Part shown: positions 17,154 to 25,059 of the stretch, in pieces
How the letters are laid out: every line of letters starts with the position of its first letter
Position numbering within the stretch: the first letter of the stretch is position 1
Notes under the pieces: generated by a model
Seen by the model: the letters and a program-made list of their open reading frames with translations, nothing else
Told to the model about the DNA's origin: nothing
The model's database searches: none
Assembly (NCBI GenBank): GCA_018971525.1
Contig: JAGXAR010000036.1
Location: forward strand, 1 to 35,397
From: Nitrospirota bacterium
Lineage (GTDB): Bacteria > Nitrospirota > Nitrospiria > Nitrospirales > Nitrospiraceae
DNA length: 35,397 nt
Direction: 5' to 3'
Program-made: the position numbers and the translations under genes

Positions 17154-18602
17154 TTACAATCGTTCTCCAGACAGATAGCGCACGACCCGCTCGGCCGCAA
17201 CCGCTCCGTCACGGATACAGTCCGGAATCCCGACGCCTCGATAACCGGCACCGGTGAGAATCAGTCCCCCATAGCGACTGAGGGCCGCCTCAATCTGGTT
17301 CAGCCGTTCGAGATGTCCGAGCGTATACTGCGGCATGGCCTTCATCCAGCGATTTACTTCCACAAACTCCGGCTCCGCCTTCACGCCGCACATACTGGCC
17401 AATTCTGCTCTGACCCGCGCCACCAAGGCCTGGTCATCCAATTGAAGAATCGCTTCTCGCCCGACTCCGCCGACGTAACAACGCACCAGCAGTTGATCCG
17501 GCGGAGCCCGGTAAGGCCACTTGAGCGATGTCCAGGTCGCCGCAATGAGATCGCGTCCTTCTGCCCGCGGGACGACAAAACCGAACCCTTCAGCCTCGCC
17601 GGACACCGCCGCACGCGGATAGGCCATCGCGATCGTCGCCGTGGAAGCATAAGGAATCATCTCCAGCAACCCGCCGGCAATGGGCGTAAGCGGACGAACC
17701 AGCTCCGCCGACACATAAGCCGGGGTTGCCAACACGAGGCTGTCCACGGACAGGGCCGAGCCGTCATTGAGAATGACATCATACCTCCAACGACCGGGCC
17801 GATGGGATCGCACGCGCAGGGCGTCAACGGCACATCCTCCCCTGAGGGTGACGCCTTGGTCCTCCAATCGCTGGACAAGAGCGGAGACCAGATCCGACAA
17901 CCCGTTCTTGAGACTCACGAACATTGTGCGCTTCGAGCCGGAGAGCGTGGCGGAGGGACCGGCCTTCCGGGCCGTCATCATCCCGCGAATCACACTTCCG
18001 TACTGTTGTTCCAGCTCAACAAACCTGGGGAAGGTCGCCTGCACACTCATCTGCTCCGCGTCCCCCGCATAGATACCGGCCATCAAGGGCTCAAGCATCC
18101 GCTCGAAGGCCTGCCGTCCAACGCGCCGCCGGAAGAAAGCCGCCAGTGATTCATCCCCCGGCGACCGCTTCGCCGGCACGGCCAGATCTAGCCCCATCCG
18201 CGCAAGCCCTGCCCAGCTCAAGAGTCCACTCCGGAGAAAGGGCCCCAACTGACTGGGAACAATGACGACCAATCCTTCCGGAAGTTCGTGCAAACGACCA
18301 CGCGAGAAGACACAGGCCCTTTTGCCGGTCTCGTTGGTGTTGATGAGCTGATCAGTCAGCCCCAATTTGTCACAGAGTTCGAGGGCTGCCGCTTTCTGAG
18401 ACAGAAAGGAATCAGGTCCCGCCTCCGTCACGAGATCGCCGACCCGATGGGTGACAATCTTGCCGCCCCAGACGGGAGCAGCATCGACCACCGTAGAGCG
18501 GATCGGGATACCGGCAGCCGCCGCCCGCTCGTGAAGGGCATAGGCAGTCGAGAGGCCTGAGATCCCTCCACCGATGACGGCGACTGTACGAAGATCGTTC
18601 AC
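17154..18602 (-). CDS. hemG: Protoporphyrinogen/coproporphyrinogen oxidase, HemY type
   Basis: 482 residues, an FAD-dependent amine-oxidase-fold enzyme. It oxidises protoporphyrinogen IX (or coproporphyrinogen III in the alternative pathway) just before iron insertion. It starts with the dinucleotide-binding VAVIGGGISGLSTAYAL, then GGKIVTHRVGDLVTEAGPDSFL, a HemY signature; FERMLEPLMAGIYAGDAEQMS follows mid-protein and LILTGAGYRGVGIPDCI near the end. The oxygen-dependent type is also called hemY. Its ATG overlaps the hemH TGA by four bases. The order hemE-hemH-hemG equals the hemEHY operon of Bacillus. Confidence 0.95.
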   Translation of the reverse strand: MNDLRTVAVIGGGISGLSTAYALHERAAAAGIPIRSTVVDAAPVWGGKIVTHRVGDLVTEAGPDSFLSQKAAALELCDKLGLTDQLINTNETGKRACVFSRGRLHELPEGLVVIVPSQLGPFLRSGLLSWAGLARMGLDLAVPAKRSPGDESLAAFFRRRVGRQAFERMLEPLMAGIYAGDAEQMSVQATFPRFVELEQQYGSVIRGMMTARKAGPSATLSGSKRTMFVSLKNGLSDLVSALVQRLEDQGVTLRGGCAVDALRVRSHRPGRWRYDVILNDGSALSVDSLVLATPAYVSAELVRPLTPIAGGLLEMIPYASTATIAMAYPRAAVSGEAEGFGFVVPRAEGRDLIAATWTSLKWPYRAPPDQLLVRCYVGGVGREAILQLDDQALVARVRAELASMCGVKAEPEFVEVNRWMKAMPQYTLGHLERLNQIEAALSRYGGLILTGAGYRGVGIPDCIRDGAVAAERVVRYLSGERL

Positions 18603-19549
18603 GAGAAACTGCAGAGAGATGATTCGTGTGCCCTGAGCACAGAGGCCAGCGTATCGATGAGGGCGGGCGAGTCGTTCAACATCGCGATTCGCTCGAGTTG
18701 GAGGCCCCGACTAGCCGCAAACTGTTTCAATTCGATATCGATATCGTAGAGCGTTTCCACATGGTCACAGAGAAAGCCGATCGGCGCAACCAACACCTGT
18801 CGGTGCCCGTCGCGCGCCAGCTCTTCCACTACCGACTCCACGGTCGGCCCCAGCCATTTTTCTTCCGATCGGCCCTGGCTTTGGTAGGCAAAGCGCGTGG
18901 GCCTGCCGCCCAACAGCGCCGTCACCGCCGCAACTGTTCCTTTCACCTCGTCGGGGTAGGGATCCTTCATCGCGACGATTCGTTCCGGAAGGCTGTGGGC
19001 CGTAAAGAGAACCGGCACCGTCGCCCGCGCGTCGGCAGGAAACTTCAGCAGCGCCTGCCGGATGTTCTCGACGATCGCCGCAATCAGTCCTGGATGCCGA
19101 TGCCAACTGCCGACGTAACTCACCGGGCAGCTACTCTGCAGCACAGACCGTGCCTCTTCAACTTTCTTCCGATAGGCCCCGGTGCTCAGAGAGGACTGTT
19201 GGGGGGCCAGACAGAGACCGATGATGTGTTCGGGAGCGTCGCCGAGCAATTCGGCATAGGTCTCCTTGATAAACGGATGCCAATGCCGCAACCCGACGTA
19301 GACCCGATACCGCTCGCCACCGACCTTATTCAGCCGCTGCTCGAGCTTCTTCGCCACATCCTTGGCGATCCCGACCGCCGGAGACTTCCCGCCCGTGGCC
19401 CGATACCGATCCCGAATCTCTTCGACGAGTTCAGGCGGCGCGGGACGCCCTCCCCGCACATCGAGCAGAAACGGCTCCACATTCTCCAGCTTATCCGGCC
19501 CACCCATCGCCATCAAGAGCACGGCAATGGGCCTCTGCGATCCCGACAT
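18599..19549 (-). CDS. hemH: Ferrochelatase
   Basis: 316 residues. It inserts ferrous iron into the porphyrin. The family blocks are present: an N-terminal VLLMAMGGPDKLENVEPFL, YVGLRHWHPFIKE, LFTAHSLPERI with the catalytic His, and VAPIGFLCDHVETLYDIDIE with the conserved Glu. Length is normal for the bacterial enzyme. It is coupled to hemG by a 4-base overlap and follows hemE after 94 bp. The Shine-Dalgarno sequence is weak (GGTGA). Confidence 0.96.
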   Translation of the reverse strand: MSGSQRPIAVLLMAMGGPDKLENVEPFLLDVRGGRPAPPELVEEIRDRYRATGGKSPAVGIAKDVAKKLEQRLNKVGGERYRVYVGLRHWHPFIKETYAELLGDAPEHIIGLCLAPQQSSLSTGAYRKKVEEARSVLQSSCPVSYVGSWHRHPGLIAAIVENIRQALLKFPADARATVPVLFTAHSLPERIVAMKDPYPDEVKGTVAAVTALLGGRPTRFAYQSQGRSEEKWLGPTVESVVEELARDGHRQVLVAPIGFLCDHVETLYDIDIELKQFAASRGLQLERIAMLNDSPALIDTLASVLRAHESSLCSFS

Positions 19550-19643
19550 ATGTTCACCAGAACAAATAGCTTATGGCCACACAAGCGATGAAACCTACTG
19601 CATCTACTTCCCACCATCAGCCATGCGCCATACGCTCTTGGCG

Positions 19644-20672
19644 TTATCGTTGACTAAGCTTGTGAACCATGTCGATGGTCGCGGCCACATGTTCGACCGG
19701 CGTCGTCGGCAAAATCCCATGGCCCAGATTAAAGATATGCCCAGGACGTCCGCCCGCCCGACGCAGAATATCTTCCACCCGACGTTCAATTTCATGCAAC
19801 GGCGCAAACAACGCTAAGGGATCGAGATTCCCCTGTACCGCCACGTCATAGCCCACAGTCGCCCAGGCCTCATCGAGATGGATGCGCCAGTCGACCCCGA
19901 TGACATCCCCGCCCGCTTCTCGCATCTGGCGAAGCATCGCCGAGGTGCCCGTGCCGAAATGAATCATCGGCACGCCTTCCCGCTTCAGCCCCTCAAAAAT
20001 CAATTGGACATGCGGCAGCACATATTCGACGTAGTCGCCGACCGAGAGGCACCCCACCCAACTGTCGAACAATTGAATCGCCTGCGCGCCGGCCTTGATC
20101 TGCCGCCGCAGATAGCCGGTGATCACCCGCGCAAACTTGTCCATGAGTTGGTGCCAGGCCTTCGGCTCGCAATACATCAATTGCTTGGTAAGGAGATAAT
20201 TCCGCGAACTTCCTCCCTCGATCGCATAGCTTGCGAGCGTGAACGGCGCCCCGGCAAATCCGATCAGCGGCACCCGCCCGTTCAAGGCGCGTCGAGCCTG
20301 CCTGATGGCTTCCTCCACATACTCGAGTTCACCCCCTTCAATGACGTTGAGTCGATCGACATCCGCCTGCTCTCGCACCGGATTATGGATCACCGGCCCC
20401 TCGCCTTCCGCAAACTCCAAGCTGAGGCCCATTGGTTCAAGCGGCAACAGGATGTCGGCAAAAATGATGGCGGCATCGAGCGGAAAGCGATCGATCGGCT
20501 GGAGCGTGACCTGCGCTGCCAACTCGGGCGTCTTACATAACTCGAGCATCGAATGTCTTGCACGAAGAGATCGATATTCGGCCATATAACGGCCCGCCTG
20601 GCGCATGAACCACACCGGCGTACAATCGACCGGCTCACGCCGGCAGGCTTTGAGGAAGCGATCATTCATCAT
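19644..20672 (-). CDS. hemE: Uroporphyrinogen decarboxylase
   Basis: 342 residues. It removes four carboxyl groups from uroporphyrinogen III to give coproporphyrinogen III. The signatures are CTPVWFMRQAGRYMAEYR near the N-terminus (substrate-binding Arg residues), AAIIFADILLPLEPMG (catalytic Asp) and IGFAGAPFTLASYAIEGG. It is the first gene of the hem operon. The promoter -10 box ends only six bases before the ATG at 20672, so the mRNA is probably leaderless and no Shine-Dalgarno sequence is present. A second ATG follows directly (20669). Confidence 0.96.
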   Translation of the reverse strand: MMNDRFLKACRREPVDCTPVWFMRQAGRYMAEYRSLRARHSMLELCKTPELAAQVTLQPIDRFPLDAAIIFADILLPLEPMGLSLEFAEGEGPVIHNPVREQADVDRLNVIEGGELEYVEEAIRQARRALNGRVPLIGFAGAPFTLASYAIEGGSSRNYLLTKQLMYCEPKAWHQLMDKFARVITGYLRRQIKAGAQAIQLFDSWVGCLSVGDYVEYVLPHVQLIFEGLKREGVPMIHFGTGTSAMLRQMREAGGDVIGVDWRIHLDEAWATVGYDVAVQGNLDPLALFAPLHEIERRVEDILRRAGGRPGHIFNLGHGILPTTPVEHVAATIDMVHKLSQR

Positions 20673-20678
20673 TTTGGC

Positions 20679-20707
20679 ATTCTAGAGACGAGGCGCGAGG
20701 GTGTCAA
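20679..20707 (-). promoter_or_regulatory. hemE promoter giving a probable leaderless mRNA
   Basis: On the minus strand TTGACA (20707-20702), exactly 17 bases, then TAGAAT (20684-20679): a perfect -35 and a five-of-six -10. Only six bases separate the -10 from the hemE ATG at 20672, so transcription should begin at or within a base or two of the start codon. Confidence 0.7.
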
Positions 20708-20829
20708 TTCGCAATGGGACGGACGCCGCATCGAAGTGCGATTGTGAAAATGGAGTGTGTGTAAACAGTAGACAGCCCCTCTGATTTCAGTAGAATAAAC
20801 AGAGAGAACCAGGTGCGCAAGGACTCCGT

Positions 20830-20858
20830 TTCACTTTTCGGATGGTTGTGTGTATAAT
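20830..20858 (+). promoter_or_regulatory. Desaturase promoter
   Basis: TTCACT (20830-20835), a 17-base spacer and a perfect TATAAT (20853-20858). The start of transcription near 20865 gives an unusually long leader of about 165 bases before the desaturase ATG. This promoter and the leader account for the + strand content of the 358-base gap between hemE and the desaturase. Confidence 0.6.
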
Positions 20859-20949
20859 GTTTCGTTATTGCACGGCTGGCTTGCCAAAGCATTGTCTTTG
20901 CGATCCAGTATCTGCGGCCTGCCTTACGTGTTATTTTCCAAGCGCCGCG

Positions 20950-21000
20950 ATGTCACTCAGCCTTACCGGGACACCGGTGCCTTGCACCACGCCCCAGTAA
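20950..21000 (+). other. Possible 16-codon upstream ORF in the desaturase leader
   Basis: ATG at 20950 opens MSLSLTGTPVPCTTPQ, ending TAA at 20998-21000, 30 bases before the desaturase start. No strong ribosome binding site precedes it. CTTACC in this stretch (20962-20967) is complementary to GGTAAG (21021-21026), which overlaps the end of the desaturase Shine-Dalgarno sequence, so the leader could fold to mask it. Function is inference only. Confidence 0.25.
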
Positions 21001-21030
21001 TGCGCCGCCCCCTGACCTGGAGGTAAGCGA

Positions 21031-22005
21031 ATGCCTGACGTACCAGTCCTACAGACAACCAAAGCCCAGGACCTCTGGCTCACCGTGCTCCGCTGGTTCG
21101 ACTCCTGGGCCGGGCTTGAAAAGATGAAGGTCGAGGGACCTCCAAAGATGGACTGGATTCGTTGCATCCCGCTCATCGCCGTGCACGTCATGTGTCTCGG
21201 GATTATCTGGGTGGGATGGAGTTGGACAGCAGTCGCCGTCGCGACGGCCTTTTATTTTGTACGGATGTTCGCCATCACCGGCTGGTACCACCGCTACTTC
21301 TCTCACCGGACCTTCAAGACGTCCCGTGCATGCCAGTTTGCCTTTGCCGTTTTGGGAGGCTCCTGCGCCCAGCGCGGTCCCCTCTGGTGGGCCGGGCACC
21401 ATCGCCATCATCACATCGCATCGGACACGCCGGATGACGTCCATTCCCCTCTTCAGGGAGGATTCCTCTGGTCACACATGGGCTGGTTCACATCGCAAAC
21501 GCACTTTGCCCCTCGCTTAAAGAACATTGCAGATTTCGCGAAGTTCCCCGAACTCCGCTTCCTGGACCGTTTTGACATCCTCGTCCCCACCCTCGCCGGA
21601 TTCGGGATGTTCGGACTGGGAATGTTGCTCGAAGCCTATGCGCCAGGCCTCGGCACGAATGGTCCGCAGATGTTGATCTGGGGCTTCTTTGTGTCGACGG
21701 TGGCCCTCATCCACGGCACCTGCACCATCAACTCCCTCTCACATGTCTACGGCTCTCAGCGGTACGAAACAGGAGACACCAGCCGCAACAATTTCTTTCT
21801 TGCGCTGATTACCATGGGAGAAGGATGGCACAACAACCACCACTACTATCCCGCCTCCACCCGGCAAGGTTTCTATTGGTGGGAAATCGACATGACCTAC
21901 TATTGCCTGAGGCTGATGGAAGGGCTGGGGTTGGTGTGGGATATCAAGGATGTGCCGTTCTACGTGCGCGAAGGGAAGAGCAAGCAGGACGCGATCGCGG
22001 TATAG
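21031..22005 (+). CDS. Membrane fatty acid (acyl-CoA delta-9 type) desaturase
   Basis: 324 residues. An integral membrane di-iron desaturase with the three histidine boxes in order: HRYFSH (near residue 88), HHRHHH (near 129) and HNNHH (near 269). Four hydrophobic stretches flank the boxes (IPLIAVHVMCLGIIWVGW, FAFAVLGG, FGMFGLGMLL, MLIWGFFVSTVALIHG). It introduces a double bond into saturated acyl chains and so adjusts membrane fluidity; whether acyl-CoA or acyl lipid is the substrate cannot be told. TGGAGGT lies 7 bases before the ATG. It is a single-gene unit with a long leader. Confidence 0.93.
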   Translation: MPDVPVLQTTKAQDLWLTVLRWFDSWAGLEKMKVEGPPKMDWIRCIPLIAVHVMCLGIIWVGWSWTAVAVATAFYFVRMFAITGWYHRYFSHRTFKTSRACQFAFAVLGGSCAQRGPLWWAGHHRHHHIASDTPDDVHSPLQGGFLWSHMGWFTSQTHFAPRLKNIADFAKFPELRFLDRFDILVPTLAGFGMFGLGMLLEAYAPGLGTNGPQMLIWGFFVSTVALIHGTCTINSLSHVYGSQRYETGDTSRNNFFLALITMGEGWHNNHHYYPASTRQGFYWWEIDMTYYCLRLMEGLGLVWDIKDVPFYVREGKSKQDAIAV

Positions 22006-22108
22006 AAAGCTGGACTAGCCGCGCGAGATAGGCCGAACGAGGCGGGAACCCAATCTGTCCACGTCGCGCTTTCCGGCATCTCTCGCGCTTCACGCGTCCT
22101 ATATCCTA

Positions 22109-22576
22109 CTACACCCAGTCAGTGGGCTCCCGAGTCGGTCGCTCATTTATCCGCCCAGCGAGCGCCTCGCGAATCGTTCGACTCACCTGATCAATCTCTC
22201 CCACCTCCGATGCGGGAACGATCCAGGCATCTGCCGGTTCCAGTTCGATGCGATAGTGATTCTTCCTCGTCGAGAACCATTCGATATACGGATGAGGAGC
22301 GAGGTTCGGATGAGGGTCGAACGAGATCAAGTTCACATCCCCGATCTGCGGGTTTTCCATGTCACCAATCACCTGGCCGGCGAGATCCTCGTCCTCAAAC
22401 CGACGATTTCGAAACTGAATGACCTGCCCCGCGATATCGGCTTTGAAGTTTCCCCGTAAATACACATCGACCGGACCGACCACCGCAAACACGATCCGCC
22501 CCACGATCGTCCCGTCAACGCGATTATCCAGGAACCCTTCCTGCACCCAGCGTCCATTGCCAAATTTTTGTGCCAT
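22109..22576 (-). CDS. Hypothetical protein (155 aa)
   Basis: A soluble 155-residue protein starting MAQKFGNGRWVQEGFLDNRVDG, with a predicted beta-rich first half (GTIVGRIVFAVVGPVDVYLRGNF, DIAGQVIQFRNRRFED) and IEWFSTRKNHYRIELEP in the middle. No signal, membrane segment or catalytic motif is seen and I recognise no family. Coding character is good and the reading frame is clean. It is convergent with the desaturase across about 100 bp and lies 208 bp downstream of the EamA transporter gene. Confidence 0.75.
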   Translation of the reverse strand: MAQKFGNGRWVQEGFLDNRVDGTIVGRIVFAVVGPVDVYLRGNFKADIAGQVIQFRNRRFEDEDLAGQVIGDMENPQIGDVNLISFDPHPNLAPHPYIEWFSTRKNHYRIELEPADAWIVPASEVGEIDQVSRTIREALAGRINERPTREPTDWV

Positions 22577-22595
22577 CCGACTCCCTGTGACGAGT

Positions 22596-22786
22596 TAGCC
22601 CGCATTATTCATGGCGGTTCCTCGCGACACCGCCCGAGAGGGCGTTCCTCGTGAAGTGTATCTCGTATTTCGCATGCGACGGCACAGACACACCCATTCC
22701 GCTCCGCGCTTCACGCTTCACGAGCGATGAAGTACGTAGCAGCGGATCGGCGATTACAGCAGAAGCGTTCATGAATGTTGCGGCTA
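22596..22786. repeat. Palindromic intergenic element, second family, 191 bp
   Basis: The left end reads TAGCCCGCATTATTCATG (22596-22613). The right end, read inward on the other strand, is TAGCCGCAACATTCATGAAC (22786-22767). Inside are CTCGTGAAG (near 22649) and its complement CTTCACGAG (near 22716), and CGTGAAGTGTATCTCGT, which recurs with one change near 31000. The right terminal TAG is the stop codon of the EamA transporter gene. No coding sequence is seen in this gap. Confidence 0.6.
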
Positions 22787-23653
22787 GGCCGGCTGGACCG
22801 TTCCAACCGCGTGCGATGACGACTGAGGGCCGCTCCCAAAGGCACCCATCACCACCGCCAACAATATGAGTGCACTTCCAACCCACCCCTGGAGATCCAA
22901 TGTTTCTCCGAGAAAGTACCAGGAGAGCCAGGCCGCGTAGGCCGGTTCTGACGCAAAGATCAATGCCACCTGTTGCGCGGGCAAAATGCGCTGCACCCAC
23001 ATTTGAATGGCAAATGCTCCGGTCGCAAGTCCTCCGGTCACTCCGAGCCCGACAAGCAACAACGCCGTAGGCGCAAAAGCCTGAGCCGGTGCCTGTTCAA
23101 CCAGAAGGGTGGGAAGCAAGAGGACGACCATCGCCATCATTTGCCAGGCAAACAAGGACGGTGCATCGACCTCGCGGGTAAACCGTTCTAGACAGGCGAT
23201 ATGTGCGGCAAACGCGATCGCACAGCCGAGCGTCAAGAGATCGCCAAGATTCCCGGATGCGCTGGGCTTCACCAACAGCCAGAGCCCCATCGTGGCGATC
23301 CCGGTGGCCAACCATACGCGCCGGTCGAATCGACGCAAGATCAACGGCACGACGACAACATAGAGCGCCGTGATGAAGGCGGAATTCGATGCGGTAGTAT
23401 AGTGAAGCCCGACCGTTTGAAGAATGTATCCAAGAAACAGCCAACAGGTGGCGATCGCACTCGCGCGCAAGACCGCCGGCTCGCGGTGCAAGCGAAGTCT
23501 CCACAGCAAAAACCCGCCCCCGACCAGCAAGGTTCCCAGGAGAAATCGGAGAAACAGAAACGACAGTGGTGGAATCTGCTCCAACACCGCTTTGGTGGCG
23601 GGGAACGTCGCCCCCCAGATGAACGTTGTCAGGAGTAGTGCGAATCGTGGCAT
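22784..23653 (-). CDS. EamA/DMT family transporter
   Basis: 289 residues with ten predicted membrane helices in two five-helix repeats, the EamA (drug/metabolite transporter) layout. It begins RFALLLTTFIWGATFPATKAVLE, the typical first helix, and the second repeat includes ASEPAYAAWLSWYFLGETL, the matching signature near the end. It probably exports a small metabolite across the inner membrane; the substrate cannot be read from sequence. It is transcribed alone. Its TAG stop coincides with the end of a repeat element. Confidence 0.92.
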   Translation of the reverse strand: MPRFALLLTTFIWGATFPATKAVLEQIPPLSFLFLRFLLGTLLVGGGFLLWRLRLHREPAVLRASAIATCWLFLGYILQTVGLHYTTASNSAFITALYVVVVPLILRRFDRRVWLATGIATMGLWLLVKPSASGNLGDLLTLGCAIAFAAHIACLERFTREVDAPSLFAWQMMAMVVLLLPTLLVEQAPAQAFAPTALLLVGLGVTGGLATGAFAIQMWVQRILPAQQVALIFASEPAYAAWLSWYFLGETLDLQGWVGSALILLAVVMGAFGSGPQSSSHAVGTVQPA

Positions 23654-23673
23654 GGAATCAAGTGATGAGCGCT

Positions 23674-23751
23674 CAGTGATGAGTGATGAGTTGCCTGGAT
23701 TCGGTCATCTGAACCAATCCATCCACTCCCATCATGCGTCCCTCATCACTG
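23674..23751. repeat. Inverted repeat upstream of the EamA gene
   Basis: CAGTGATGAG (23674-23683) and CTCATCACTG (23742-23751) are exact inverted complements. Inside them GGATTCGGT and ACCAATCC also nearly pair, so a long hairpin is possible. AGTGATGAG is also repeated directly near 23661. It lies just upstream of the EamA start and abuts the element at 23754. Confidence 0.5.
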
Positions 23752-23753
23752 TG

Positions 23754-24036
23754 TAGCAGGCTGAGGAAAAACTACTTTGGCACGCTAGAGCTTCGATAGT
23801 TCGCATGTGCGCCCAACGGGAGAACGCCCCCGCAGGATGCTCAAAAAACCAGACTTCTCACCCCCCCAACCCCGGCGTATATCTCACCCTCCCGCCCTGA
23901 GTCTGCCAAGACAACCACTTCACTCTGGGACGCGCCTGGTCTCAAGCAAGGCCGCAGCTCCGCGGCCGACACTCGTTTCACGATTCAAGGGAGCGAGGCG
24001 AGAACGAAGCCGGCGGACTTTTTCGGCACCCTGCTA
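23754..24036. repeat. Palindromic intergenic element, first family, 283 bp
   Basis: The left end reads TAGCAGGCTGAGGAAAAACT (23754-23773), like the left end at 10358. The right end, read inward on the other strand, is TAGCAGGGTGCCGA (24036-24023), followed by AAAAGTCCGCC. A further internal end-like copy, CAGGATGCTCAAAAAA, begins at 23833. The right terminal TAG is the stop of the 69-residue gene. The element fills the 380-base gap between that gene and the EamA gene; no coding sequence is seen inside. Confidence 0.6.
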
Positions 24037-24243
24037 GGCTTTGCACAGCGGACAACGGCGCTGTTCTGTAGTCCCGGCCTGCTCCATCGCCGCTAACGCT
24101 CGCTCCTTGTCCGGGTAATCGAACCACCCGCCTTCCCAGAAATCGCTTGAAGAACCGATCGACGAAGACGGGACCTCAGCACAGCGATCCTTATGGAGCG
24201 TGACCCGATCGATAGAACGCGCGATATGAATCCAATAGATCAT
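24034..24243 (-). CDS. Small cysteine-containing hypothetical protein (69 aa)
   Basis: 69 residues starting MIYWIHIARSIDRVTLHKDRC, with GGWFDYPDKERALAAMEQAG in the second half and a final RRCPLCKA. I recall short proteins with this pattern (a WIH...V.LH.D.C start and a C-x-x-C end) in several bacteria, but no function. The first Cys and the CPLC pair could bind a metal. No membrane segment. Its stop codon lies at the edge of the repeat element at 23754-24036, so the end of the protein may have been set by the element. Confidence 0.6.
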   Translation of the reverse strand: MIYWIHIARSIDRVTLHKDRCAEVPSSSIGSSSDFWEGGWFDYPDKERALAAMEQAGTTEQRRCPLCKA

Positions 24244-24372
24244 AGTGACAGCGCCTCATAGACGGACCGCGGCACGGCCATTTTCCCGCGATTCCTGGCT
24301 CGGCCGCACTCACAACCAGCGGTCAGATTCCGATTCAATCTACGATGGAGTCTCGTCGACGATCGAGACAAC

Positions 24373-24549
24373 TTACGGCAGGAGTTGCCACTCATCCTTC
24401 TCAATGAAGACCTTTACGCCGGTCTCAAGCTTCTTAATATCATCCTTGTCAAAAAGCCTCATGTACCGCTCGATCCGATCCGGATCGTCGATCCGTTCTT
24501 CTTGCATCATTCCACCAACACTCTTGTACTTCCGAATCAACAGGGGCAT
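24373..24549 (-). CDS. Small charged hypothetical protein (58 aa)
   Basis: On the minus strand ATG at 24549 opens a 58-codon frame ending TAA at 24373-24375. A strong GGAGGAGG lies just upstream. The product starts MPLLIRKYKSVGGMM and ends KVFIEKDEWQLLP; the middle is rich in Asp, Arg and Lys (EERIDDPDRIERYMRLFDKD). Strong Shine-Dalgarno and clean codon use make it a probable gene although it is short. No family is recognised. It lies 129 bp upstream of the 69-residue gene in the same direction. Confidence 0.65.
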   Translation of the reverse strand: MPLLIRKYKSVGGMMQEERIDDPDRIERYMRLFDKDDIKKLETGVKVFIEKDEWQLLP

Positions 24550-24677
24550 CGAAATCCTCCTCCTAAACCACTAGAAGTCATATCATCAAGGTGTGTACAA
24601 TAAGGCAAAGCTCAACGGCCGGTCAAGAGCGCATTGTCGCTTTGTCCGGTGTTCATCTAGCTTGAAGGGTGGGAACC

Positions 24678-24986
24678 ATGCCGATCTACGAATATCGTTG
24701 TGGACAATGCGAGAAGCAGTTTGACGTCACCCAATCCGTCCATGTCAGACCGGAAGACACCGTGTGTCCTCACTGTAATGCCCAAAGCGCCACGCGGTTA
24801 ATGTCCGCCTGTACGACAAAAATTAAGGGGACCCACAAAACCGGCTTTGCCGAAATGAAAGCCTACAGCATGCTGGACGAGCGGATGGACAAGTTCTCAA
24901 AACTCCCGCCGATAATGGGGAAGCGCATCGACCCCGATGCTGGCCCACCTCCCGATCCTTCTCCCGGCGGCATAACGGGGAACTGA
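24678..24986 (+). CDS. FmdB-type zinc ribbon protein
   Basis: 102 residues from ATG 24678. The N-terminal 45 residues are the FmdB/CxxC_CxxC_SSSS regulatory zinc ribbon: MPIYEYRCGQCEKQFDV, then VCPHCNAQSATRLMSA, giving C-x2-C and C-x2-C for one zinc. The rest is a low-complexity tail ending in a Pro/Gly-rich stretch. GGGTGGG precedes the start; a GTG at 24669 would add three residues. These proteins are common but mostly uncharacterised; the name comes from a gene of the formamidase operon. The gene stands alone. Confidence 0.88.
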   Translation: MPIYEYRCGQCEKQFDVTQSVHVRPEDTVCPHCNAQSATRLMSACTTKIKGTHKTGFAEMKAYSMLDERMDKFSKLPPIMGKRIDPDAGPPPDPSPGGITGN

Positions 24987-25059
24987 ACCAGACCATGGGC
25001 CGGGATGTGAACGCACGTCATTCGCTTGCCACTATTCACTCAACCCCCATGGAGATCGT

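Noticed and set aside
18626-19591. Antisense open frame of 321 codons over hemH
   Set aside because: hemH has conserved catalytic blocks; the antisense product is Arg/His-rich noise.
22021-22088. GCGCGAGAT / ATCTCTCGCGC as a bidirectional terminator between the desaturase and the 155-residue gene
   Set aside because: The arms are short, mismatched by an insertion and about 48 bases apart, with no U-run.
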